Position numbers and translations under genes: made by a program
The notes under the pieces: model-generated
The model's database searches: none
What the model saw: only the letters and a program-made list of their open reading frames with translations
What the model was told of the DNA's origin: nothing
Source: Desulfobacterales bacterium
Lineage (GTDB): Bacteria > Desulfobacterota > Desulfobacteria > Desulfobacterales > SpSt-501
Reading direction: 5' to 3'
DNA: 33,476 bases
Assembly (NCBI GenBank): GCA_030834695.1
Contig: JAUQXK010000106.1
Location: forward strand, 1 to 33,476
Shown: positions 25,570-33,476 of the stretch, piece by piece
How positions within the stretch are numbered: the first letter of the stretch is position 1
Layout of the letters: each line of letters begins with the position of its first letter

Positions 25570-25977
25570 ATGAAAGTACTGATCGTTGAAGACGACCGGC
25601 TGCAGGCCGAAACCCTGAAGCAGATGATTCGACCCTGGGGCCATGAGGTGGAGGCGGTCGACACGGGCAGCAAAGCCATGTTGGCCGTACAGAGCCGGAA
25701 CCGGGATTTGTTTCTGCTCGATGTGTTTCTACCGGACATAACGGCCATGGAGCTGATCCCCATGATCCGCGCTCTCCAACCCGATGCGTGCATCATCACT
25801 CTTACCGGCCAGAGCAGTCGGGAACTCGAGCTCAGATTGCGGAAGCTGGGGATCGCCTACTACATGGCCAAGCCGTTTCAGCGTGATGAACTCTACAGCA
25901 TCCTGGCGCACACGGCCGGCCGATCCTTTGGCCGGGCTCATCACCGACGAACTAAGGGTTTCGTGATTTCAAGCTAA
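25570..25977 (+). CDS. Stand-alone receiver domain protein, paralogue of the one at 24887
   Basis: The 135-residue product is one receiver domain (KVLIVEDD, LFLLDVFLPD, IITLTGQSS, YYMAKP) followed by about 20 basic C-terminal residues with no known domain. GGGAGGT lies 6 nt before the ATG at 25570. The frame opens earlier (25546), but that start lacks a ribosome site. It shares the LDVFLPD.TAM.LIP..R and LTGQSSRELELRLR blocks with the 24887 product, pointing to recent tandem duplication. CheW and MCP genes follow directly, so chemotaxis output is possible but unproven. Confidence 0.88.
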   Translation: MKVLIVEDDRLQAETLKQMIRPWGHEVEAVDTGSKAMLAVQSRNRDLFLLDVFLPDITAMELIPMIRALQPDACIITLTGQSSRELELRLRKLGIAYYMAKPFQRDELYSILAHTAGRSFGRAHHRRTKGFVISS

Positions 25978-25999
25978 CCTGAACGAGAAAGGAACTCTC

Positions 26000-26512
26000 A
26001 TGGGACATGAACAGAAAGTGATAAACGATGCTCTCACGCACACGTCCAGGCGGGACGGCAAGTATCTGACCTTCTCGCTGGCCGGCGAGGAGTACGGCAT
26101 CGGCATTTTGAAAATCCGGGAGATCATCGGGATGATGCCGATCACCTCGGTGCCGGAAACCCCGCATTTCGTCAAAGGAGTCATCAACCTGCGCGGCAAG
26201 GTGATCCCGGTGATCGACCTGCGCACGCGTTTCAGCATGGCGGAGATCGGCTACAGCGAGCGCACCTGCATCATCGTGGTGGAAACCCAGGTGCCGGGCA
26301 AGCTGGTGGCGATCGGCATCGTGGTGGATGCGGTCTCCGAGGTGCTCAACATCAAGGCCGAGGACATCGAGGACCCGCCGGCCTTCGGGGTTAAGCTCAA
26401 CACGGACTACATCCTGGGCATGGCCAAGATGGGCAAGGGCGTCAAGCTGCTCTTGGACATCGACCGCGTGCTCGGCGCCGACGATCTGATGCTGCTCAAG
26501 GAAGCGGCCTGA
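26000..26512 (+). CDS. cheW: Chemotaxis coupling protein CheW
   Basis: The 170-residue CheW fold has the usual order of strands: YLTFSLAGEEYGIGILKIREIIGMMPITSVPETPHFVKGVINLRGKVIPVIDLRTRF in its first part, then a mid-section CIIVVETQVPGKLVAIGIVVDAVSEVLNI and a C-terminal YILGMAKMGKGVKLLLDIDRVL. It bridges receptors and the CheA kinase. A Shine-Dalgarno AAAGGAA lies just before the ATG. The MCP gene follows after about 45 bp. No cheA, cheR, cheB or cheY-type operon is present. Confidence 0.95.
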   Translation: MGHEQKVINDALTHTSRRDGKYLTFSLAGEEYGIGILKIREIIGMMPITSVPETPHFVKGVINLRGKVIPVIDLRTRFSMAEIGYSERTCIIVVETQVPGKLVAIGIVVDAVSEVLNIKAEDIEDPPAFGVKLNTDYILGMAKMGKGVKLLLDIDRVLGADDLMLLKEAA

Positions 26513-26558
26513 CTTTAATTAACCCACATATCACCTATCGAGCCAAGGAGGATTTCGA

Positions 26559-28547
26559 ATGTTCAAGAACATGAAGCTTGGGACCAAGATCGCCTGCGGG
26601 TTCAGCCTGTTGATTCTGCTGGCCTGCATCCTGGGCGGCGTTGCGGTTTGGGAGATGAGGGACATCCAGACGGAGACCACCACGCTGGCCAAGGAGTTCG
26701 TGCCGGAAGTGAAGGTGGCCAACAACATCGAGCGCTATTCGCTCAAGACCATGTATGCCATGCGCGGCTACGGCTTCACCGGCGAGGATGAATTTCTGAA
26801 AGACGGCCGAACCAGCCTGGCCGAGGTCAAACGCTTCGTCAAAGAGGCCAAGGAGCTGTCGGACCGCTCCCCGCACCTGCTCAAGCTCAAGGGCGCGGTC
26901 GAGAAGGTCGAGACGCAGGCCCTGGAGTATGAGCGGCTGGCCGAGGAGACCGCCACGCGCACCAACGCCATCGAAAAAGACCGCAAGCTGATGGACGAGG
27001 CCGCCGGCGCCTACATGAAGAACAGCTATGATTTCCTGAAAGACCAGGACCAGGCGCTCACCAAAGAGATCGAGGCCGGTGCGGAGCCCGCCAAGCTCAA
27101 GGAGCGTCAGTCCAAGGTGTCGTGGATGAACGACGTCGTCGATCTGGGCAACTCGATCCGCGTCGCCAACTTCAAGGCCCAGAGCCTGCGAGAGCCGGCC
27201 TTGTTGAAGGACGCGCTGAAGAGCTTTGATGAAATCGCCAAGAAGATCGACGCGGTCAAATCCGTCACCCGCCAGGACGTCAATTTGAAACAGCTCGAAG
27301 CGATCCGCAAGGCAGCCGGAGCCTACAAGGAAGCGAGCGTGAGCCTGCTGGCCAACTGGAACGCCCTTGAAGAGCTCGGCAAGCGGCGAACCATCAGCGG
27401 CAACGCGGTGCTGGCCGAGTCATCGACCACTGCCAATGCCGGCATCGAAGGCACCGAGGAGATCGCCGAGAGCGCGCTCTCGGTTCTGTCTTTTGCATCC
27501 ACCCTGATGGTCTTTGGTCTAATCGCGGCCGCCGTGGTAGGGATCGTGCTGGCCTATTTCATCACGCGGTCGATCACGGGTCCGATCCGCCGGATCATCG
27601 AGGGTTTGAACGACGGCTCCCAGGAAGTGGCCTCGGCTGCCGGGCAGGTGTCCTCCGCGGCCCAATCGCTGGCCGAAGGCTCCAGCGAGCAGGCCGCCTC
27701 GATCGAGGAGACCTCCTCGTCCCTGGAGGAGATGTCCTCCATGACCAAGAGAAACGCGGACAACGCCCAGCAGGCCAACAGCCTCATGAGCGAAACCAAG
27801 CAGGTGGTCAGCACGGCCAACGATTCCATGGGCCAGTTGACCCAGTCCATGGGCGAGATCTCCAAGGCGAGTGAAGAAACCTCCAAGATCGTCAAGACCA
27901 TCGACGAGATCGCCTTCCAGACGAATCTCCTGGCCCTCAACGCGGCTGTCGAAGCCGCCCGGGCCGGGGAAGCCGGAGCGGGTTTTGCGGTGGTGGCCGA
28001 CGAGGTCCGCAACCTGGCCATGCGTGCGGCCGAGGCGGCCAAGAACACCTCCAACCTGATCGAAGGCACCGTGAAGAAGGTCAAGGACGGTTCCGAGCTG
28101 GTCGGCCGCACCAACGAGGCCTTCCGGCAGGTGGCCGACAGCTCGGCCAAGGTGGCCGATCTGGTGGCCGAGATCGCCGCGGCCTCCAACGAGCAGTCGC
28201 AGGGCATCGGGCAGATCAACACCGCGGTCACCGAGCTGGACAAAGTGACCCAGCAGAACGCGGCCAACGCCGAGGAGTCGGCCTCCGCCGCCGAGGAGAT
28301 GAGCGCCCAGGCTGAAACCATGAAAGGCATGGTCAACGAACTGGTCGGCATCGTCGGCAGCGCGGGTGAAGCACATGCCGAAGCCAACGTGAGGCGGCAT
28401 TCGGCCAAAGGCGCGGTCAAGACCTCCAAAAACATCTCGACTGCGATCGCCAAGTTCAAACCCAAAGGCTCCTCGGCCAAGAAATCGCCGAAACCGATCC
28501 CGGAGGCCGTCATCCCCCTGGATGACAATGAGCTTTCGGACTTTTAA
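26559..28547 (+). CDS. Methyl-accepting chemotaxis protein
   Basis: The 662-residue receptor has TM1 at about 13-33, a largely alpha-helical periplasmic sensing region (about 34-305) of the four-helix kind, TM2 at about 310-332, a short HAMP-like link ([14 protein letters not shown]), then the coiled-coil signalling domain. The hairpin tip [33 protein letters not shown] (about 450-485) identifies the MA domain. Glu/Gln-rich helices SLEEMSSMT and [11 protein letters not shown] are probable methylation regions. No NWETF tail is present; the end is DDNELSDF. It follows cheW directly with a strong AAGGAGG. Ligand unknown. Confidence 0.95.
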   Translation: MFKNMKLGTKIACGFSLLILLACILGGVAVWEMRDIQTETTTLAKEFVPEVKVANNIERYSLKTMYAMRGYGFTGEDEFLKDGRTSLAEVKRFVKEAKELSDRSPHLLKLKGAVEKVETQALEYERLAEETATRTNAIEKDRKLMDEAAGAYMKNSYDFLKDQDQALTKEIEAGAEPAKLKERQSKVSWMNDVVDLGNSIRVANFKAQSLREPALLKDALKSFDEIAKKIDAVKSVTRQDVNLKQLEAIRKAAGAYKEASVSLLANWNALEELGKRRTISGNAVLAESSTTANAGIEGTEEIAESALSVLSFASTLMVFGLIAAAVVGIVLAYFITRSITGPIRRIIEGLNDGSQEVASAAGQVSSAAQSLAEGSSEQAASIEETSSSLEEMSSMTKRNADNAQQANSLMSETKQVVSTANDSMGQLTQSMGEISKASEETSKIVKTIDEIAFQTNLLALNAAVEAARAGEAGAGFAVVADEVRNLAMRAAEAAKNTSNLIEGTVKKVKDGSELVGRTNEAFRQVADSSAKVADLVAEIAAASNEQSQGIGQINTAVTELDKVTQQNAANAEESASAAEEMSAQAETMKGMVNELVGIVGSAGEAHAEANVRRHSAKGAVKTSKNISTAIAKFKPKGSSAKKSPKPIPEAVIPLDDNELSDF

Positions 28548-28567
28548 TCAACCATCCATTTAAACAA

Positions 28568-28599
28568 GCCTGGGGCAGGGCGAAATCCCTGCCCCAGGC
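28568..28599 (+). terminator. Perfect 13-bp hairpin after the MCP gene
   Basis: GCCTGGGGCAGGG pairs perfectly with CCCTGCCCCAGGC across a 6-nt CGAAAT loop, about 20 bp after the MCP stop. There is no clear U-tract. It is a good terminator or transcript-end candidate. Confidence 0.6.
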
Positions 28600-28689
28600 A
28601 GGACCGGGGTTGTTCAGCAAAATTTAGGTGGTCGGCGTTGCGGAGGCCGGCTTTAAAAACGGCTTATGCAACCAGAGGAGCAGGTATCC

Positions 28690-29394
28690 ATGATTCCAAC
28701 TTTTCAGCCGGGGAACCGGAAGATTGACATCGAGCCTGTCATCGACAATCTGCCGAGCGCCATCATGGTGATGGACCGCGATCGGCGGGTGCTGCTGGCG
28801 AACCGGATCGCCGCCGCGTTTGCCCAGAAATCCAAGGAAGCGTTTTGGGGGCGGCGGGGCGGAGAGGCATTCGGGTGTGTGAACTCCGGCAAATCGCCGG
28901 AGGGCTGCGGGGCCGCGCCGGAATGTGAAATTTGTGCCATCCGCGAAGCCATCGCGGAAACGTTTGAAAGCCGCAGAGGCAGAATCGGTATCGAAACCGA
29001 AATGGAATTCGTTCAATTGGGCGAGATCTCGGTTCGAGCTTCAACCAATTTTATTGAGTCGGACGATCAGGGGCTGGTCATTCTATCACTTGAGGACATG
29101 ACGGAACACAAGATGCAGGATCTGATTCGCATAGAGAATGCCAAGCTGCGGGCCGCCGCCGAAACGGCCGCTGCGATTTGCCATGAAATGGGCCAGCCCC
29201 TGATGGCGATGACCGGGATCCTCGATCTGCTCATCATGGACTGCGAGCCGGAGGACCGCAAACTCGCCGAAACGGTCAAGGAGCAAGCTCTGCGATTGGG
29301 GGCCATTTCGAAAAAACTGATGGACTTGAAATCATACCGCACCAAAAAGTATTCGGCGGAGGAGCGGATCCTGGACCTTGAGGCCTCCCGGTGA
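28690..29394 (+). CDS. PAS-DHp protein, histidine kinase without ATPase domain
   Basis: The 234-residue product has an N-terminal PAS-like domain (NLPSAIMVMDRDRRVLLANR) with a cysteine-bearing segment, GCVNSGKSPEGCG and PECEICAIR, which could be a metal or redox site. A HisKA dimerisation helix follows, with H-box CHEMGQPLMAMTGIL, and then ends shortly after RLGAISKKLMDL with no HATPase. It could be a phosphotransfer scaffold or a truncated kinase. ATG 28690 is chosen for its upstream GGAG; ATG 28666 lacks a ribosome site. The receiver gene downstream overlaps its stop. Confidence 0.8.
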   Translation: MIPTFQPGNRKIDIEPVIDNLPSAIMVMDRDRRVLLANRIAAAFAQKSKEAFWGRRGGEAFGCVNSGKSPEGCGAAPECEICAIREAIAETFESRRGRIGIETEMEFVQLGEISVRASTNFIESDDQGLVILSLEDMTEHKMQDLIRIENAKLRAAAETAAAICHEMGQPLMAMTGILDLLIMDCEPEDRKLAETVKEQALRLGAISKKLMDLKSYRTKKYSAEERILDLEASR

Positions 29395-29866
29395 GGGAGC
29401 CGCCGGCTGTGCCGGAGCGGTCGGCAGGACCTATCAAGAAGATGATTCAAACCCCGGCGCTGAACTGCAAGAAAGTCCTGGTGGTCGACGATGAACAGCC
29501 GATATGCGATATGCTGAGGTTGTCCCTCGATCGCTGCGGATACACCGTGTTCACCGCCAATGGCGCTGAGGACGCGCTGGCGATCATGGGTTCCCAAAGG
29601 TGCCCGGTGTGATGTTGCTGGACCTTTCGTTGCCCGATATGGACGGGATGGGCCTTTTCAAGCGCATCAAGGCCGAACATCCGGATTCGATCGGCTTGCT
29701 GTTGACGGGCTGGGCGTCCGAGGAGGACCTGATCGCCTGCAACGCCGCCGGGTTCACGCACTGCTTCACCAAGCCCGTCAGCCTCGCCCGGTTGTATGAA
29801 TCCGTTCGACAGGCATTTGAAAGCCCGCCGGTTTCACCCTGCCGTCCGCTCGCCGGCCCACGATAA
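29391..29866 (+). pseudogene. Receiver-domain gene interrupted by a one-base frameshift
   Basis: A frame starting GTG at 29391 encodes KKVLVVDDEQPICDMLRLSL and AEDALAIMGSQ, and stops at 29612. The frame starting 29600 continues with VMLLDLSLPDMDGMG, LLLTGWASEEDL and HCFTKPVSLARL. Together they make a complete receiver (acidic pair, phospho-Asp, Thr, Lys). Adding one A to the AAA at 29596-29598 restores one frame reading GSQKVPGVMLLDLS. This is either a real frameshift or a sequencing or assembly error. The start overlaps the PAS-DHp stop (GTGA), so it would be that protein's partner. Confidence 0.72.
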
Positions 29867-30002
29867 CCCCGGCAGCCTCCCCTCCGATCGAACGGAAAAA
29901 TGACCTCTTGAGGCCGCAGCACGTGGATTCTCGGCGCGCTCGGCTTTTCAATTTTTTGAGCTGCCGCCGGTTCCCCAAAAGGCCGACCGCTCTCCAGCCG
30001 GT

Positions 30003-32480
30003 TCACACGCACTTGGGACGGGTTTCATCCAGCACGCTTCTCAGCGAATTGGCGAGTTCGGCAATAACGAGCGGCTTGAACAGGAACGAACGGATACCAG
30101 CGGCATGCGCTCGGGCCTCCTCTGCTTGTTCGCTGAAGCCGGTGCACAGAATGATGGGCAGCTCCGGCCGGATCGCCATGATTTCACGGGCCAGATTCAG
30201 TCCCGTCAGCTGGGGCATGGTCATGTCGGTGACGACCGCGTCGAAGCGCTCCGGATGGGTGCGGAACAATTCCAGGGCTTCGATGGAGCTGGTCCGGGAT
30301 TCGACCGAATAGCCCAAGAAACTCAGCAACCGACCGGCGATGTCGGCCAGCGCCGGCTCGTCGTCGACAATCAGCACCCGCTCGCTTCCTCGCGGCAGGA
30401 ATTGAACCGCCGTCGCCTCCGCCCTCTCGACGCCGTCGGCTCGGGGAATATACACATGGAAGATTGTTCCCTTTCCAGGCTCGCTGTAAACCTTGATCGT
30501 GCCGCCGTGCGATTGGACGATCCCGTGCACCACGGCAAGGCCCAAGCCGGTTCCCTTGCCCGGCCCCTTGGTCGTGAAGTAGGGGTCGAAAATCCGTTCG
30601 CGGACCCAGGCCTCCATCCCATGGCCGGTGTCCGATACGGTGAGCTTCAAATAGTCCCCGGGCTCGACCCCGGGGCCCAGCTGGCATTCCGTCCCCGTCA
30701 CGCTGGCGTTGTCGAGCTCGATGTTGAGCACACCGCCGCTGCCTTCCATGGCATGAGCGGCGTTGGTGCAGAGGTTCATCAGGATCTGCTGCATTTGGGT
30801 GGGGTCGGCCTGGATGGCCCCCGCTTCCGGGTTGATGTACTGCTTCAACTGAATGGTCGCCGGCAGCGAGGAGCGCAGAAATTCGACGGTCTCCTTGATC
30901 ACCGGTTTCAGGGCGATCAGCAGCTTCTGCTGTTCGCCCTGCCGGCTGAACGTGAGGATCTGGCTGACGAGCTTCTTGGCGCGGTTGGCGGCCGTCAGGA
31001 TCGGTGCCACATTATCGTAAGCTGTCGGAGGGATCTCGTCTTTGAGCGTCACCATCTCGCAGTTTCCGATGATCACGCTGAGAATATTGTTGAAATCGTG
31101 GGCGATGCCGCCGGCCAGTGTGCCGATGGCCTCCATCTTCTGGGCCTGGCGCAGCTGCAGTTCGAATTTCTCTCTGTCTTGGGCGGCCTTCTTGCGGTCG
31201 CTGATGTCGCGGAAGATTCCGAAAATTTGGCTCTCGCCCCTATAAGTAACCGGCACCCCCGTGGATTCAACCTCAACGACCTGTCCCCTCAAGGTTAGAA
31301 TTCGATGCTCGCGAGGCGGGGCGACCCAACCTTCTTCAGTGCTTCTTTTCACGCGTCCGCTGGACTCTGCCCGGTCTTCCGGGTGAACTAAGTCCAGGTA
31401 ACTCCTCCCGATCAATTCCCGCTTGCTATCGGCGCCGAAAAGGCTTAGCGCCGCCGGGTTTGCATAAGTTAGGATGCCGCCGCATCGGACCAGAATTGCA
31501 TCCGTCGAGGCCTCGATCAGGCGCCGGCTGCGCTCTTCGCTCTCCAGGATCTCCCTCTCCTTCTGCTTCTGTTCGGTGATGTCGCGATGGCTTCCGCGGC
31601 GCCCCCGGTAGACGTGGTCGTCGGTGTAGACCGCCCAGCACGTGTGGTTGATCCAGCGGACGTCTCCGTCTTTCCGTATGATGCGGAACTCCAGCTCGCA
31701 CGACCCCGAACGGTTTTCGGCCACCTGGTCGAAGTGGGACTTCAAGTGCGGCCGATCCTCCGGATGCGTGATGTCGAGGATCGCCCCGGCGTTGCCCATG
31801 AAATGAGAGGGAGGATAGCCGGACACCCGCTCGCAGGAGGGCGAGGCGTAGATGAATTTTCCTTCGGGGTCCTGCCAGTATTCCCAGTCATGGGTGAAGT
31901 CGGCTACCAGTCGATAATGCTCCCGGGTCTTGCGCAGGTCAGCCTCGGCTTCCTTCCGGACGACGAGGTCCCAGGCCATCGAGCCCAGCTCGGCCACCAT
32001 GTCGATATCCGCCGGGACGTAGTCCGTCTCCTTGTTGCCCACCCCCAGGATCGCCACGGCTTTCCCGCATTGAAAAATCGGGACGACCAGCTCGCGGACC
32101 ACCGGCGCGTGGCCGGGAGGCGTCCCCTTGCGGTGCGTCAGGGCGCTGTAATCGTTGTGGATCACCGGCCGCCGCTCACGCAGGCAGTCCATCCACACCC
32201 CGGCCTGGGAGACCGGATAGTGCCGGCCCGCCCCTTCGGCGGTGCACATGTTGCGCAGCGTGTGGCTCGACCACATCTGCAGCGACAGGGTCTCCTGGTC
32301 GTCCTCGACAAAGTGTAAAAAGCCGATCGCGCTCCCGGTAAGCCGCTCCGCTTCGTCTATGGTTTTTTGGAGCAGATCGGGCAGCGGATGATCGTGCGCG
32401 AATTCGCTCAGCCGCAGGCGCGCCTGGACCAGTTCTTCCATCCGCTTCCGGCGGGTGATATCCCTTGCAGCGCACAGCAC
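30003..32480 (-). CDS. Sensor kinase, C-terminal portion: GAF-PAS-PAS-HisKA-HATPase-REC
   Basis: This is the longer of two pieces, in the same frame as the piece at 32493 and separated from it by one TGA. It begins in the last strand of a PAS domain (VLCAARDITRRKRMEE). It then has GAF (about 20-175), PAS (about 185-305, ending GSHRDITEQKQ), PAS (about 310-430, ending FRDISDRKK), HisKA with H-box GGIAHDFNNILSVI, HATPase (NLCTNAAHAM, DTGHGM, GTGLGLAVVHGI), and a C-terminal receiver (VLIVDDE, VVTDMTMPQ, ILCTGFSE, FLFKPL). The GTG at 32480 is only a formal start; translation more likely comes through the TGA or not at all. Confidence 0.85.
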   Translation of the reverse strand: MLCAARDITRRKRMEELVQARLRLSEFAHDHPLPDLLQKTIDEAERLTGSAIGFLHFVEDDQETLSLQMWSSHTLRNMCTAEGAGRHYPVSQAGVWMDCLRERRPVIHNDYSALTHRKGTPPGHAPVVRELVVPIFQCGKAVAILGVGNKETDYVPADIDMVAELGSMAWDLVVRKEAEADLRKTREHYRLVADFTHDWEYWQDPEGKFIYASPSCERVSGYPPSHFMGNAGAILDITHPEDRPHLKSHFDQVAENRSGSCELEFRIIRKDGDVRWINHTCWAVYTDDHVYRGRRGSHRDITEQKQKEREILESEERSRRLIEASTDAILVRCGGILTYANPAALSLFGADSKRELIGRSYLDLVHPEDRAESSGRVKRSTEEGWVAPPREHRILTLRGQVVEVESTGVPVTYRGESQIFGIFRDISDRKKAAQDREKFELQLRQAQKMEAIGTLAGGIAHDFNNILSVIIGNCEMVTLKDEIPPTAYDNVAPILTAANRAKKLVSQILTFSRQGEQQKLLIALKPVIKETVEFLRSSLPATIQLKQYINPEAGAIQADPTQMQQILMNLCTNAAHAMEGSGGVLNIELDNASVTGTECQLGPGVEPGDYLKLTVSDTGHGMEAWVRERIFDPYFTTKGPGKGTGLGLAVVHGIVQSHGGTIKVYSEPGKGTIFHVYIPRADGVERAEATAVQFLPRGSERVLIVDDEPALADIAGRLLSFLGYSVESRTSSIEALELFRTHPERFDAVVTDMTMPQLTGLNLAREIMAIRPELPIILCTGFSEQAEEARAHAAGIRSFLFKPLVIAELANSLRSVLDETRPKCV

Positions 32481-32495
32481 GCCGCAGACGGCTCA
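32466..32495 (-). other. In-frame TGA followed by SECIS-like stem-loop
   Basis: On the minus strand the kinase frame reads ...SAESPH-TGA-AVCGVLCAARDIT, giving a U-x-x-C arrangement if TGA is selenocysteine. Seven bases beyond the TGA (32486) a stem UGCGGCG/CGCUGCA closes on UGCUGUG, with one G-U pair. The G is the second loop base. This resembles bacterial SECIS elements in size and placement, though it is slightly closer to the TGA than typical. GC-rich sequence makes stems common, so this is suggestive only. Confidence 0.45.
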
Positions 32496-33476
32496 ATGGG
32501 GGCTTTCTGCAGACACCGGCGTCTTGATGACCTGCATCCAGCGCCGCCCCGCTTTGCCCATGACCGACCAGTCCCCGATGTCCATCCGGCCGGAGGCCAT
32601 GACCTCTTGGTCGCCTTTCGTGTACTGCTCGGCATCGCCGGGCGGGAAAAGGTCCGCGTCCCTTTTCCCGACGATCTCCTCTTCCGATCGGCCCAGAAAT
32701 CGACAGAAGGCCGGGTTGACCTTGCGGTAGACCGAGTCGCGGTCCTTCAACACCAAAAAATCCGGTGCGGCGGTCAAGACCGTCTGCAGGACGGAACGCT
32801 CGGCGGAGAGCTCTTCCCTCTTTTGGGCCAGTTCACGGTACAGCAGCGCATTGGGTTTGGTGAGCCCGATGCGGATGAGGCCCAGGTAGACCATCGCAAA
32901 CGCGGCGACCTTTAAGATGTGCCCGGCGAAGTTCAGAAGGCCGTATACGTCGGTGTAGAGGGTGAAGCTCAGCTCGGCGGCGATGCTGAAACCGATTGCA
33001 ATGGCCATCAGCCGGTAGACGTCGACGTCCAGCGCCTGCCGGCGCCGGTGCAGCAGAATCAGGGACGCCGCCAGGATGGCGCAGACGATGTATTCGCTCG
33101 TTATTTTGAAAGCGGTCAACCCCTGGCCGTCGACGTAGCACGCGGGAAATACGTCCCAGGTAAATATGGCGAGGAGCAGCGCACCCGTGACCAGCGCCAA
33201 AGTCGCGGACACCCCTGCCGGCCGCGGGCGGCTGCCGAACAGCAGCGGGAAGGCCAACAGAGCCAACGCCTGGGCATAGCGCGCCGCAATCCAAAGCTGG
33301 GTGGGCCGGTTGGCGTCCCCCTCCTCGAAGACCCCCATGCCCTTGTAGGCCAGGGTGTGCATCAGGTCCAAAAATCCGATGAACGCCAGTGAGATCCCAA
33401 GGAATAGCAGGGCCTGGTTCTGCACAAAGCGCCGCGAGTTCCAGACCAGCATGAAAACGCCCCAGGCCACGGCGAT
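32493..33476 (-). CDS. Sensor kinase, N-terminal portion: MASE3-PAS (partial at window edge)
   Basis: The frame runs off the right end of the window, so the true start is missing; a first transmembrane helix is expected there. Within the window is a MASE3 membrane sensor (FLDLMHTLAYKGMGVF, NRPTQLWIAARYAQALALL, about five to six hydrophobic segments), then a PAS domain (VLTAAPDFLVLKDRDSVYRKVNPAFCRFLG) ending near WMQVIKTPVSAESPH, just before the TGA. The PAS domain lacks its last strand here but is completed in frame by the next piece. This shows that the two are one gene. Confidence 0.85.
   Translation of the reverse strand: MAVAWGVFMLVWNSRRFVQNQALLFLGISLAFIGFLDLMHTLAYKGMGVFEEGDANRPTQLWIAARYAQALALLAFPLLFGSRPRPAGVSATLALVTGALLLAIFTWDVFPACYVDGQGLTAFKITSEYIVCAILAASLILLHRRRQALDVDVYRLMAIAIGFSIAAELSFTLYTDVYGLLNFAGHILKVAAFAMVYLGLIRIGLTKPNALLYRELAQKREELSAERSVLQTVLTAAPDFLVLKDRDSVYRKVNPAFCRFLGRSEEEIVGKRDADLFPPGDAEQYTKGDQEVMASGRMDIGDWSVMGKAGRRWMQVIKTPVSAESPH

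Noticed and set aside
29591-29612. Programmed -1 frameshift at CCCAAAG in the receiver gene
   Set aside because: The heptamer letters fit a slippery site, but the incoming frame reads TCC CAA AGG, not the CCA AAG phase needed for slippage. A missing base is simpler.
1-33476. tRNA, rRNA, CRISPR, prophage or integron signals
   Set aside because: No cloverleaf, repeat-spacer array, integrase or phage structural gene was recognised by eye.

Overview
The window is a GC-rich, gene-dense bacterial chromosome segment. A Gram-negative anaerobe of the Deltaproteobacteria (Desulfobacterota) type fits best. This is inferred from gene content: a fused SUMT/HemD protein, SelA, a deoxyhypusine-synthase-like protein, a DUF3124 lipoprotein-type protein, LarA, a tripartite RND pump, and dense HDOD/PilZ/MCP/histidine-kinase/sigma-54 signalling. 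No tRNA, rRNA, CRISPR array or insertion sequence is visible. No species can be named from the sequence alone.

Left part (1-15.2 kb). After the 3' end of a phosphoserine phosphatase (+), every gene to 15.2 kb lies on the minus strand. Read 5' to 3' they are: a CheD-HDOD fusion, selA, a TPR protein, a deoxyhypusine-synthase-like protein, an FmdB-type zinc ribbon, hemC, a cobA/hemD fusion, a STAS protein, moaA, an adenosine-specific kinase, an RND membrane-fusion protein and an RND permease. Several junctions are tight (selA/TPR, fmdB/hemC, hemC/cobA-hemD, kinase/MFP), so these are probably short operons. Gaps hold GGTTCA/GAACC heptamer runs, and between moaA and the kinase lies a 132-bp near-palindromic element.

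Middle part (15.4-23.5 kb). Plus-strand rfbB overlaps pyrF, followed by a gene with two zinc ribbons and a PilZ domain. rfbA and an HNH endonuclease are on the minus strand. A 22-bp operator-like palindrome lies in front of a run of plus-strand genes: an M14-like lipoprotein with both expected zinc histidines changed to arginine, a small FKBP-like protein with a Cys-rich tail, a DUF3124 protein, and a LarA-family racemase.

Right part (23.7-33.5 kb). This is a signalling island. It has a sigma-54 activator lacking a receiver domain, two paralogous stand-alone receivers, two candidate sigma-54 promoters, CheW, an MCP, a PAS-DHp protein lacking an ATPase domain, a receiver gene split by a one-base frameshift, and on the minus strand a large MASE3-PAS-GAF-PAS-PAS-kinase-receiver protein.

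The most striking observation is in that last gene. It is interrupted by one in-frame TGA, set in a UxxC context and followed by a stem-loop with bacterial SECIS-like geometry. selA is in the same window. It may be an undescribed selenoprotein kinase or a simple nonsense mutation; the sequence alone does not decide.
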